This document shows, in pieces, positions 25,101 through 35,000 of a stretch of DNA of 64,000 bases. Source of the stretch: Aplectana chamaeleonis (taxonomy: Eukaryota; Nematoda; Chromadorea; Rhabditida; Cosmocercidae); assembly GCA_029168955.1 (NCBI GenBank), contig JAPDOI010000106.1, positions 581,001 through 645,000 of the forward strand, written 5' to 3'. Position 1 is the first letter of the stretch. Every line of letters starts with the position of its first letter. The notes beneath the pieces are model-generated. The model was given only the letters and a program-made list of their open reading frames with translations. It ran no database searches and was not told the origin of the DNA. The position numbers and the translations under genes were made by a program.

Positions 25101-25690
25101 AGACAGAAATACGATGCGGCGACAAGTCATAGGCCACGCCCTTTTTTACTCGCTCTGAGGAGCGACGCCGCGAATTCCGCAGCGACGCCACTCTGAAACG
25201 CCCTCTTGGATTAGCTGAACTCTTCTGAGACAACATGCTGCTGCGAAGCGAACCAAATCACTTCATAAGAGACTCGATCGAACTCCGCCACGAAAAAAAA
25301 ATGGGCGTGGCCAAGCGCCCTGGCAATGTGCCCCCCCACCCCTGCTGCAATAGCACCTATCCCTATAGAAAACATTATTGCTGCCGTGTTACCCATGATA
25401 TTAGGTTGGTAAAACAGACACAGATGATGCTGGTGAAAACTAGGAGCACCTTGCTATCAAGAAAGTTTATGATTGAATTTTTTGACAATGAATCAGTCGA
25501 AACCGCTACTCGTGGATTTCAGTATGTCTGAAAAATACCCTTCTCGTACTCTTATGTACCACTACCCAAAACTTTGAGAAAGTAAAAGAAAAACAAATGA
25601 ATAAGCTTTCATGTGCACGGAACTTACCGCTTTGGGAGATTCTTGCTGGGTAATGTCTTCTGCGAAAACATCCTCATCTTCCTTAACCAT
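13122..25690 (-). CDS. CEP97: CEP97-like leucine-rich repeat centrosomal protein
   Basis: Exons joined in phase: 25690-25628 (start ATG), 18502-18426, 18360-18122, 17023-16944, 16888-16727, 16650-16510, 15938-15824, 13909-13793, 13733-13588, 13527-13374, 13314-13122. In mammals CEP97 partners CP110 at the distal centriole and restrains cilium assembly. Seen here: an acidic, Ser/Pro-rich N-terminus of about 110 residues; about five leucine-rich repeats (KKLLINGNRLSNL, KALYLSNNAITSL, SRLDLSSNSIVAL, LEHLDVSGNGI, LSLNVSSNKI); an LRR cap with NNPCVSNPSFDYR; then EWLYSQGKGRAFKP, which closely matches the post-LRR signature of CEP97. A basic linker follows; no IQ motif was found. The last exon either stops at TAG (13118-13120) after about 496 aa or is spliced onward. 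Intron 1 (18503-25627) holds the CRE satellite; other introns hold MITEs. Confidence 0.8.
14186..14836. mobile_element. Long foldback MITE in a CEP97-like intron
   Basis: Arms of about 200-300 bp face each other. The left contains ATTGTCCAAATAGCGAAAA, GGGCCATAACTCAGCGG and GGCCTTTTCAGC; the right contains the complements, ending TCGCTATTTAGACAATTG. No open frame inside resembles a transposase. Confidence 0.7.
15327..15762. mobile_element. MITE family J, copy 1
   Basis: Termini CCCTGTCCCAAACGAGATGG and the complement ...CGTTTGGGACAGGG are flanked by TATA on both sides, consistent with a TA-type target duplication. Subterminal blocks ACGGTAAGAC and CTTTGGACTCTTCGC match the copy at 26613-27046. 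It lies in the CEP97-like intron just beside exon 15824-15938. Confidence 0.75.
17119..17578. mobile_element. MITE family K, copy 1
   Basis: Termini TTAAAGACAGCATACACGCT and its complement surround a GC-rich core containing CCGTCGGCGACG. A second copy lies at 59197-59664 in the WDTC1-like gene. It lies in a CEP97-like intron between exons 17023-16944 and 18360-18122. Confidence 0.75.
18915..18985 (+). repeat. GC-rich heptad tract with GGTGTGCG end
   Basis: GGTGTGCG (18915-18922) is followed by about eight near-copies of GCCGTAG/GCCGTGG at 7-bp steps. It shares the constant end, but not the AT-rich composition, of the other heptad tracts. Confidence 0.6.
19096..21890. repeat. 42-bp satellite array carrying CRE palindromes
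   Basis: The unit is 42 bp (for example GACGTCATCGGGACATCGTC, then AAAAGTGCTTCGGGCTTCTG, then AT), with about 65 copies. Because 42 is divisible by three and the unit lacks stops in several frames, long frames encoding 14-residue repeats appear on both strands; these are by-products. Variants are interspersed: GATGGCG, GATGAAGTCAT...GTGAAAAAAGC, and TAACGACG. Two GATGAAG variants are exactly 210 bp (five units) apart. About three dozen units contain TGACGTCA. Copies are nearly exact to about 20.55 kb; then small indels become frequent. The array lies inside intron 1 of the CEP97-like gene. Confidence 0.95.
21888..22363. mobile_element. Two copies of a 210-bp inverted-repeat element inside the satellite edge
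   Basis: GGGACTATCCTAGACGGGG begins each copy (about 21888 and 22149) and the complement TAGGATAGTCCC or GGATAGTCCC ends each. Both contain AATGATTTATAGCAGCATCA. A satellite unit lies between them and another after the second, so element and satellite were probably amplified together. Confidence 0.7.
22400..23400. other. Intronic spacer with a few degenerate tandem units
   Basis: Near 22440-22560 the phrase CATCCGA(A/G)AAA...TGCAG recurs, suggesting eroded satellite-like DNA. The remainder of this stretch shows no gene or clear repeat. Confidence 0.4.
23406..23912. mobile_element. Foldback MITE with arms of about 170 bp
   Basis: The left arm contains GGGTCTCCCAAAGCAAAAGT, GGGAACAATAGGAAAGTGGA and GACAATATCCTCCAAAGCTC; the right arm carries each complement in reverse order with few mismatches. 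High arm identity implies a young insertion. It lies in CEP97-like intron 1. Confidence 0.8.
24268..24417. mobile_element. MITE family B, copy 1
   Basis: Termini AGGGGCCTTCAGAGTGGCGT and the complement GCGACGCCACTTTGAAAG flank a palindromic core. Other copies are at 24718-25203 and 34019-34171. Confidence 0.75.
24718..25203. mobile_element. MITE family B, long copy
   Basis: Termini GGGCCTTTCAGAGTGGGGTC and GCGACGCCACTCTGAAACGC match family B. The interior is longer and contains an inverted GCGGCACGG...CCGTGCCGC pair and a GGGCGCGGCCAAG...GTGCCCCCCCCCACC block. A related GGGCGTGGCCAAG...GTGCCCCCCCACC block recurs just outside at 25302-25345. Confidence 0.65.
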
Positions 25691-25699
25691 GGATACCTT

Positions 25700-25706
25700 C
25701 TGAAAA
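25700..25706 (-). promoter_or_regulatory. Likely spliced-leader acceptor of the CEP97-like gene
   Basis: The minus-strand TTTTCAG ends nine bases before the ATG at 25690. This is the canonical nematode 3' splice consensus, and no upstream exon was found, so trans-splicing is the simplest reading. Confidence 0.45.
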
Positions 25707-26612
25707 CTTAAGCGCAATTTGAAGCCGCGTTGAGCAACCACAAATTTACAAAGTAGATAAAAATTTCAGTTGTGAAATTTCGCGTACTCCCGCCGCACGG
25801 ACCGCAATGCACTCACGCAATATTGCACAACACTAAAAAAATTTTGCTGGCCGCCCTCACATTTTATATTTTTGCCAGGCAATCTTGATGTTGTGTGCTA
25901 CAATCCCTTATATATACTTTTCTCTTCATGTAATAACACATGGATATTGCCTAATCCGCTCTAGATTTGGGAAAGTTACCAGATGCGAGCTTGTTCTGGT
26001 TTTATATTGGTTGCGTGCCGAACCGGAACTTTGTCTTATCATTAAGCAATCATTGAAATGCTTTTTCAGATTGTGTTTCTTCCAATGAGGTGATGTTTTT
26101 CATTATCAGTGCCTTTTATAGTCCGTACAGCGCCAAGTATACCTATGTCTTACCATTTCTTTTTCCCTCTGTCGTCACTTTCATTCCCAAACTTTGATCA
26201 TCGAATGTTTTCGATTTCTTTTCAGGTTATATGAGTTTATTAGCTAGCTCGATTTCATGAGCTCATCGCCTAGCTCCAGTAAGTCATCCACACCAAGAAG
26301 AGATGGAAACGTCTTGACAAAGTCGCGGCAGGATGCAAGTCTGTGTGCGACTATCGACATACCAAAGATTGATCGGAGGTATGCACATTTTTCTGTTTTT
26401 TTTTCACATTTTTGCTTTGAAGTTTGGTGACTCTTTATGGCATTTAGGAGAGTCGCCTGTAGGGCTGAATACGAGTTTAGTATCCGTTCCCACTTTTCGG
26501 GTTGGTAAAGAATTACGGCCACCATACAGCATTTTTTTTCAAAATCTTCGTTTTAATGGGGCTTTTTTGAACAGCCTCCTTGGTGTCTTACCACATGCAG
26601 TATATTGTTATA

Positions 26613-27046
26613 CCCTGTCCTAAACGAGACGGCAAGCGAAGAGTCCAAGGAAGCAGCGCCCTCTCTGCGTCTCTGACGTTTTTGGATTACGGTAAGACTT
26701 CGCGTACGCAAATCATGTGTTCTACACAGCACCTACCGTAATCCAAAACAGAATTCGACGAGTTTCTCATGTTATCATTAACTTTTTCCACATATTACAT
26801 CATTTTTTTTGGCGTTATTTTCGCTGAAAATGCTCGTAATACCCATTCTTAATGTAGATACTCTTATTTACGTGGCAGGTAGGGTCTTTCAGGAAACGGA
26901 TTCTGTTTTGGAGTACGTTAAGATAGATGCTGTGTCGCGCGCGTGAACTGCGTACGCGAGGTCTCACCGTAATCCAAAAACGTCAAAGACGCAGAGGGAG
27001 CGCTGCTTCTTTGGACTCTTCGCTTGCCATCTCGTTTGGAACCGAG
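26613..27046. mobile_element. MITE family J, copy 2
   Basis: It shares CCCTGTCC(C/T)AAACGAGA(T/C)GG termini and the subterminal GACTCTTCGCTTGCC block with 15327-15762. The TA-rich flanks agree with a TA target site. Confidence 0.7.
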
Positions 27047-27049
27047 TAT

Positions 27050-27258
27050 AGGTCCGTGGCTTGCGTCCTCAAGAAGAAACATTCAAATCTCACCCGCGGC
27101 TGGCGCGGTGGCCGCGTGCGCCGGCCCGCTAATCGATTCAGACCGAGAGAAGAGCGCAGCTGATCAACTTACCATACCGACAGCCGCCGGGGAGATTCAA
27201 AGCGCCAGCCGCGGGTGAGGTTTGAAAGTTTTTTTTTCTTGAGGACACGGCTACAGAC
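27050..27258. mobile_element. MITE family I, copy 1
   Basis: Termini GTCCGTGGCTTGCGTCCTCA and its complement enclose TCACCCGCGGCTGGCGCGG inverted pairs. Other copies lie at 33843-34210 (interrupted) and 54545-54765. Confidence 0.75.
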
Positions 27259-27262
27259 TTAA

Positions 27263-27741
27263 AGGCACTGTTCGCGATAAACTTCATCCTCGATTTCTTC
27301 ATGACAAACGCTTCTCGTGGCTCTCAAAAGCAGAACAGCGTCGAAAAAAAAATGGGAAGAAAAGTTACCCAGGAGCCGCAAAACGGCTAAGAAAAGTGGG
27401 CAAACCCCGCCGCTGTGGGCAAGTCCCGCCCCTCGACGTGAACAAAGGAACACTCAAAATCGTGAGTTGAGTGATGGTTTCCCATCAAAAGCCCCGTTCT
27501 TCCCTTCGTTCTCAACTTCTCTCTTTACTCAGGTCAGCTCGCATACAATGGCTGCAAAAGACGGAAGTTACAAGCCTCGGACAACTCGTCCACCATGCCT
27601 CCCTAGCTCAATTTTTGAGGGACCATAACTCCATTCCCAGAAGGTCTTAGACAATTCCAGAAGCATTATTGGAATCAGAATGGGACCGGTTTCAAGATAG
27701 GCAAGAAAACGGAAAAGCGATTTTTATCGCAAACAGTGCCT
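27263..27741. mobile_element. TTAA-type MITE family M, copy 1
   Basis: AGGCACTGTTCGCGAT and its complement ATCGCAAACAGTGCCT form the ends, and TTAA flanks both sides. A TTAA duplication is typical of piggyBac-type transposition. It starts four bases after MITE family I copy 1. Confidence 0.7.
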
Positions 27742-27744
27742 TTA

Positions 27745-30700
27745 ACTGTACAAGTGTTCTTCTGTCCTTGAAGCTTTACGGTAGATCACGATAGCCAAGC
27801 GAATGGCATTGAGCACTCTGTGAACTACCGTAATTTTTCCGACATCGACAAAAAATGTTTTGGATTCATGATCAGCATCTCAAAGAACAGCGCGTGTCAA
27901 AATTTCAGCCAATGCCGAAGTATCGACCTACTTCTGGATATTTGGCGTAGCCTTCCGTATTCTTTTTCAAAACTCAAAATTGAGCTCATCTATGCGTGCT
28001 TAACTTTCCAAACTACTCCTGCGGGTAATTATGTGGTAAAAAACGATCACGGTACTCAGTCAATTTTCGGTAGTCGGGGCGTTAAGCACCCCGGTGAGCG
28101 AAACCCGCACTCTTAACGGCATCGTCAGGTACGCGGTAACCGCCATGACCCCACGAAGAGACGCGCAAATGACATCATCGTGCACACGGGGCGGCCCTCC
28201 CAAGCAAACACGACCCTTGAATCTACCAGCGGTTTCTTTTATGATTGGTGCTGCTTTGCAATAAAACCTAAGGCACTTTCGCAGAACATCTGCTGGTTAG
28301 CTATTTTTAAGTTAAAATTTAGCCCACTCCGGGTTTTGAACCCCAGTGAAGATCGAGAAACGTTCTGCATTCACACCGAAACGGTCCTCGATTTTCCCCA
28401 CGGTTTTGGCACTTCAGGGTGGCGAAAATCCCAACCGAAATTTGCTAGCCTAACAGGTGTTCTGCGAAAGGGCTGTATTTAATTATCAGCACAAACACCG
28501 GGAAGTATGAATTTATTAGGGCAATATTTCTGTTCTAAATGACATCTAACGCATACAATGTAATTCGAGCTGCACACTATTCGAAGCAGTGCAAAAACAT
28601 GCATACAACATCAGATATAAAAAGGAAAACCACATGCCGATGCAGCATAGAAGAATCCATTTGCACACAGAGAACACTAATAATTTTCACATCTGAAGCT
28701 AGCTCAAGAGTAGCATTCACGATGAGTCTTTTTTGTATTTAACTCCAATCACTAAGTACTCTTTAGTTTTCTTCAAAAATCTCGTAAGTTTTTTCGTCGT
28801 GAGCGTTGCATCTGAGCTTACTTCATTCATCTCCAATAGGCGAAACAATTTCACCAAGAGTAAACATCCATAAGACCTACAGTGCAAATTTTGGAACTGT
28901 TGAATATAGGAAACCACATTACTCAGAGTCAAAACCTAGAAGTAGAAAAAGAGAGTGCATGACAGAGAGGAAGATTGAAATCCTGTTGTGGAGATGGAAA
29001 TCAAAAATTTTTAGACAGTCATCTAGCGAAAAAAAAATACAATGTGTGAGTGTCAAGCAGTGAAATTTGAATCCAAGCCAATGGGCTAATCCATCGAAAA
29101 TACGCAGATCACACGGTCTACCTCCACGATTCGAAACGACTTCGTCGGCGGTTCAAATAAATACAAAGAGAAGATGCTGAAATGATGATAAATTTTGAAA
29201 AGCATCAAGTAATGCGCGAGTAAAGAATTTCAAAAGGCGAACTCCTCCTGTTGGAACTGGCGTAATTTCTTATCCAAGACGTCAGAATAAACGATGCTGA
29301 TACTCTGCCTGAAAAAAATAGCCAGTTAAGAATTATATCAAAGGCAGTGTTCAATAAACACAACATATACTTACAGTATTCTTCTGAGCTGGACGCATGC
29401 CAGGAAAAGCACACAACTATCGCAGATTGATAAAATAATAGAGGACAGACTCCTAAAAAAATAATTTATGCATGATATTAAAGTCGATAAATGGGGAAAA
29501 CGCGAACAAAAACAGCTAACAATAAAACCCACTTGGAAATACTAGACTACAAAGTTATGAAAATAACAGTGAAGGAGGAATATAAAGAAAAAAAGGTTGA
29601 AGGAAACAAGGGATACTCGTGGAAGAGGAGTGACGCGAAAAGTTCGCGCGTAATTTAGTGTACCGTGCAACTGAACAACACACTCCTCCGTTGGCGTCGG
29701 ATTTGTGATTACCGCCGCCGCCGAAATAAGACCACGCTCATCGACTCGAGAAACCAGCGGCCCTCCGACCCATCGTTGCACCGAATGCACCCAAACTTCT
29801 ACGGGGTCGCAAAGCACTTTATGTCTGAGTAGGCGCAAGTTCCTTGATACTACACAAGGTGGTCTGTTCCTTCGCAAATCCTTTTTTGGCTGTTCTAATT
29901 ATTTTTTTTGCTGGATGTTGTGGTTTATCATTCGCCAGTAATCTATGAATTTGTCGAAAATTCGGTTGTCGCATTTTTTTGGTTTTCGAGGAAAAATCCT
30001 CGATCATAGACAATAATTATCATTAGATAATTTCTTTTCCATTAATTTTTTAATTGTAAAGTCGGGCCCTCTGAAGTTCATGGATACAGGGTCCAGCGGG
30101 TTACGCCCAAGGCATAGTGGCAAAAGAGCGAGCGAGCAAAGATGAGGGGTGGGGAGCGCTACGCAGTTTTACCGCGCAGGTGACCGCTTTGCGTAGCGCT
30201 CGCCAAACCCTCATCATAGCTCTTTCGCTCGCTCGCCTTTGCCACTATACCGAAGGCGTTACGCTTGACCACAATGGAGGGAGGGGGTCGTGAAAATGTG
30301 TGTTCAAAAAGTAAATCTCAGGCGAGTCCTACAATTCTGGACGAAACCTAAAAATTTGCATAACTTAAACTTTGGCCAAGAGGATTATTCGAGGTGCTGA
30401 TCTACTATCGACTTTTCTCAATGTTGCAAAGATTACGGTAGGTTATGATAAGGTTGATACCGTTTGACTACAGTAACCTGCCTTAATTTGGAGTGATCCA
30501 TAAGTGACAATTTTTTTCAACCTTTTCCGTCTGAGAATCGTCGGGAGAATTCAGCTAGATGATTCTAAGAATTTCAGATTCTTTTAGAAAAATTTGGTTA
30601 ACAAAGGGGATCGTGGCTCCGGCGAGGCTCCGCGCATTGGCCTGCTGGATCCTGGTTGGGTAAAGAAGATGTCACCGAAATTTAGATTCGTTTCTGAAAA

Positions 30701-32063
30701 AAAATGCCAAATTCGCCACTCTCAAAGGCTCGAAATAACTACGCTACAGGGTTTGCATGGCCCCGTAATAGAACGCTCGCGCCGCTGGAAGCGTCAAAAA
30801 CTATTTTAAACTACTAATTTTGAACAATGCAAGTTGAAAATTTTCGTCCACCCCGCCCTCAAATGCAAATTCGTCCAAGTTGATTCTTGGAATATGGTCG
30901 CTCTGATGCTGGTTTTTGATGCTTACGACGATGTGAGTGTTCTAGTACAGGCTGTAAAAGTCTATCGGCTTCCTCATCTCAACCGTTTTGTCGCTAGTAA
31001 ACATTGATTCAACCGCGCGCAGTGTAGCTGGTCCATCTTTACCCGGTATCAAAAGCAACCGTTGTTCCTCTATTTGCATACAGTTTTCGTTGGTTTTTTG
31101 GTTAGTTCCCCATACTACCTGCTCCAAACCTTCGACTCATGTCATGAAATCTATACCATTTTGAGCGTGACTGCTGCCATTAAGGGATTTGTGAATTAGG
31201 GTCAAATGTTAGGTTATACCACACGTTTAACATGATAGATTGAAAAAAGAGAACAAGTGGTATCTAGAGATTTTTTTCATCCAAAGCTTTTCGTACATTT
31301 TGATGTAAAACTCGAAGCAGGTTAAGTTTTCGAGTAGTAATAAATATATGGGGGATTGTACTTAAATGCTATGCTACACTTGATCGAAAGATCACAGATC
31401 AACAATGTGAAATTGGCCGTTTGGTGCAAGTCTTTTAGACCAGTCTAATGTTTCTATTCCACAACAGGTGTTTTCTTGGAATCCTGGGGCGCTTGCCATG
31501 AATGTTCTCACGACTTCGTGGGAGGACAAATACATATGTATTGCATGGCTACGAATTTTAATAGCATGTTGCTTCCACGCCGCCTTGGCTACGTTTCCTT
31601 TGCCATGGGAGTGTTCTTGGAACGCAACCCTGGTGTTCTGTTGGATGTTTGATTTTTTTGAGGTCTAGAAATAGTAGTTTTGAAGCTGAATCCCGGCTTG
31701 GTATCTCTCTCAAAAGCTCAGCTTCATAAAAAAACCACGTTTTCTCAGAGGCTGAAGGAATTCCAAGTATTACTGATTCTCGAAGCATTCATCAATGACG
31801 TGTGCATTCTCCCAACCTTATCTTTTCTGTCCACTCATTGTCTGGAATTTATGGTGTGACAAGGGAACTAATGAAGTGCTATTAAATGCAGCGATTTAAT
31901 TTTCGTTCAGCTCTTGTTGGGTGTGGTCTTCCCCTAAAAACTCAACAGTTGTTCACTCGCCTTCAGTTCACTTTGAAGCGCAGCAGGAAAACTTCTTATC
32001 TTAAATCAATGTAACTTGCGTTAACAGCTGTGTGTCCTTTTTTTTATGCTCCATATTTTCCAG
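27745..32063. other. Divergent intergenic and kinase 5' region
   Basis: The region separates the minus-strand CEP97-like gene from the plus-strand kinase. It contains a family R fragment near 27835-27930 and the foldback at 30098-30264. A possible micro-exon for the kinase start lies at 30919-30932 (ATG followed by a GTGAGT donor, phase 2 as required), but this rests on phase alone. Open minus-strand segments with splice signals occur at 29240-29450; they are described under findings. Confidence 0.4.
30098..30264. mobile_element. Foldback MITE
   Basis: Arms containing GGCATAGTGGCAAAAGAGCG and GAGCGCTACGC at the left are complemented at the right by GCGTAGCGCTC and CTCGCCTTTGCCACTATACC. Confidence 0.7.
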
Positions 32064-35000
32064 CCAAATTGATGATCTCAACAGCACGAAGTTAGGAGAG
32101 GGTACATATGGTCAGGTTATCAAGTGCCGATTTCGTCGAACTCCAGATTCATTGTGGGAGTAAGTATTGTGAAGATTTCATAATATTGTTTTTTCTTTGT
32201 TGTATTGCACCGTTCAGTACGCAAAGAGTAGTGGGAAATGTGAGCTTTTGCAACCAATTCGAAATCTATCTCTGTGAAATTATAGCCTAGGTCCCTCCTT
32301 TCAGGCCGATTGGAGAAAGGCTTATCGGGCCTATTATATCAAAATCTCTATATCACTTATATTTTGCCGTGAACGATGCCCCGCTGCTCGCTTTAACAAG
32401 ATAGTCTTTATGTGAACATTCAAGGATTTACATCAAAGGCTTTACCGAAGCCAAACGAGTGCTAAAGGCGGTGAGTGGAGAGGGGCTGGCGGAGCCACGA
32501 TTTGGTCCACTGAACTACAGAAACCGAACAAATTCTGCGAATGAATAATGAGAGGGAGCCGGTAATTCGGGTGCGTAGCGTTATTTCCGATCTGTTCCGA
32601 TTTTTTAATTTGTTGCGATCTGTCAAAGGTTAATCCGGGGTCAAGCGGGGTTGTGAAATTTCTCAACAGGGGTTCGCAAAATTGTTGGCTCGAAATTGAA
32701 AGTTAGGGGGGATCGCAAAAATATCGGACAAAAAATGAAAATTTCGTGAAAAAGATAGAAATTCCCACTACCCAAAAATTTCGGCCTTCTTTTGCAGAAA
32801 AAAGTGCTCAACAGTTACATCTTGTGGAGATCGCAAAATTATTGGATTTTTGGAAAAAAAACTTGATGGCCGGGAGAGGGGTCGCTCCGATTTTGGGAAA
32901 TTACTCAACACCCCGCTTGACCCTGGGTTAATCTGTCAGAAAATATGGATTTACGGGGGTTTCAGGTGAATTCTAGTTGCGTTTTCAGGCAGGTTTTGTC
33001 AAGCTAAAGGTAAAACGAAAATCAGAACCGCTAAAGGCTAACCGATCAATCGGAATCGATCAACGGTAAAATGCCGATTCGTGCTTCCCAGGTCATACCC
33101 GTTATCGGATGATTGCTGTTGTGCTTATACAGTTCATGTGTCAATTAGCTGAGGAATGCGGAGCGTTGTCGGTAGTGTAATGGTAACACCCTCGCCCGGA
33201 AAGCGATGCGATGCGGGTTCGAATCCTGCCCGACACCTAGGTTTTGTGTTCAAATCATCAATTTTGAACAGGTGTGAGTCCCAGCTGGGTCTGTTTCGAA
33301 ATCTTCACAAGATAACAGCGCGTCATCGCTTGGTCCGCTTACCGCTGGACTACATTTGGGTCCCACGAGACCGCACCTGTGAGTTGCTGGTTTGAGATTG
33401 ATTAAGAAACAAGACAAGGATGTCTCGCGGAAACCGAACTTAGCCCACCATTAACCGGACTAAGCGATGGCGCGTTGTTGGCTTACCGGTTCATGAATCC
33501 CAGCCCTTGTGGTCATATACCATGCCATAAAAAGGCATTAAATAGTTAAAAACATCGAAGAGATAGGGACAACTAGAAATAACACTACGCACCCGATGCA
33601 GCCGATCTTTCGAATGGCGGAGCCAAACGAATGCTGGAACGGAATAGTGGGCGGGGGGCGGAGCCAACATATTTGGTTTGGCGAAGCCAGGCAAATGCTG
33701 AAAACGAATGAATGCCAGTATACAGCTTCGGGTATCCGTTTGGCTCATAATGTTGAACCATATCTTTATCGATTCGACAAGTAATAATTTCTTGTTAAAA
33801 CTAATCTGAACACGGTGTCAGTGAGAACATCGATTGGAATATAGTGGTCCATGGCTTGTTTTCTCAAGAAATAAACATTTACATCTCGTCCACGGTGGTC
33901 GCTTGCGCCGGCCCGCTATTAGATTCAGGCCAAGAGAAGAACGTAGCTGATCAGCTTACCTTACTACCAGCCGCCGATGAGATTTAAACCGCACGCGCCA
34001 ACCATAGGTGGAATTTGAAGGGGCTTTCAGAGTGGCGTCGCAGCAAAACTCGCCGTCGCAGAGGTTGTAGGAAAGATGGGGAGTGCTAAGAAGTTCTGCG
34101 TAGCACTCTCCATCTTTTGCACAATTTTCGCGATAGTGAGTTCCGCAGCGACGTCACTCTGAAAGCCCCTAATGTTTTTTTTTTTCTCGAGGAAGCAAGC
34201 CACGGACCTATCTGTTTATGTGGGAGCCGTTTGCTCCATCCCTCCTCCACCTCGAAGCTGTGTTCCGCTTTCCCAAATGAGAAATGGGAGGGGACGGCTG
34301 AAGCTAAACGAATGCTGCAGGCGGTCAATATAAAGAGGCGGACAAAGCTGGACTTCCGTTTGCCTAATCCAAACGAATGCTGCAGACGGTCAAGGGAAAA
34401 GCACCGGCGGGGCAGGCTTCTTATCCTTTTTTTTGCAGCCGCGAAGAGGTTTTTGTCATAGGTGCAGTAAACAGGCGACCAAAGTAGGGTTTGTCCACTA
34501 ATCTAGTGTAGTCAGTGTGGTGGGCCTCCTCGAGCAGTTGATTAGGTGTTCTGTAGTGTGGTCAGGGTTACCACAATCCGGGCACCCGTCAAGCTTACTG
34601 CTGCCGATCTTATGCAAGTACAACATCAGCATAGGGGAATGCCCGCAGCGTAACGACGCAAGGGTACTTCTAGCCCGCCTACTGAGTTCCATCTCGGTGT
34701 TGCTGACTACTGGCGGTACGATTTCGAAATGGGATTGACGGCCATCTTACACAAGTGACAAATGGCCGCTGAAGAATTTGATGTGCTCCGCGCGAAAAGA
34801 CGAGGATGATCCAGTTGGGAGTCAGTCCATCTTTGTATTTCAAGTTTTTCGGGAGCATCTGCAAAAATCTTTCTGATACATCTCTCTTAGTCATTCATTA
34901 TCCACAAGATGTCTTGAGGTAGAGATTGCTGTTGTGCCTACACAGTTTATATGTGAGTGAGGTATGCAGGGCGGAGTGTCGGTGATGTAATGGTAACACT

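Noticed and set aside
33164..33237. Functional tRNA gene
   Set aside because: It folds as a cloverleaf, but position 33 is not T, the first acceptor pair is mismatched, and the flanks recur with a degraded second copy, so a SINE head is more likely.
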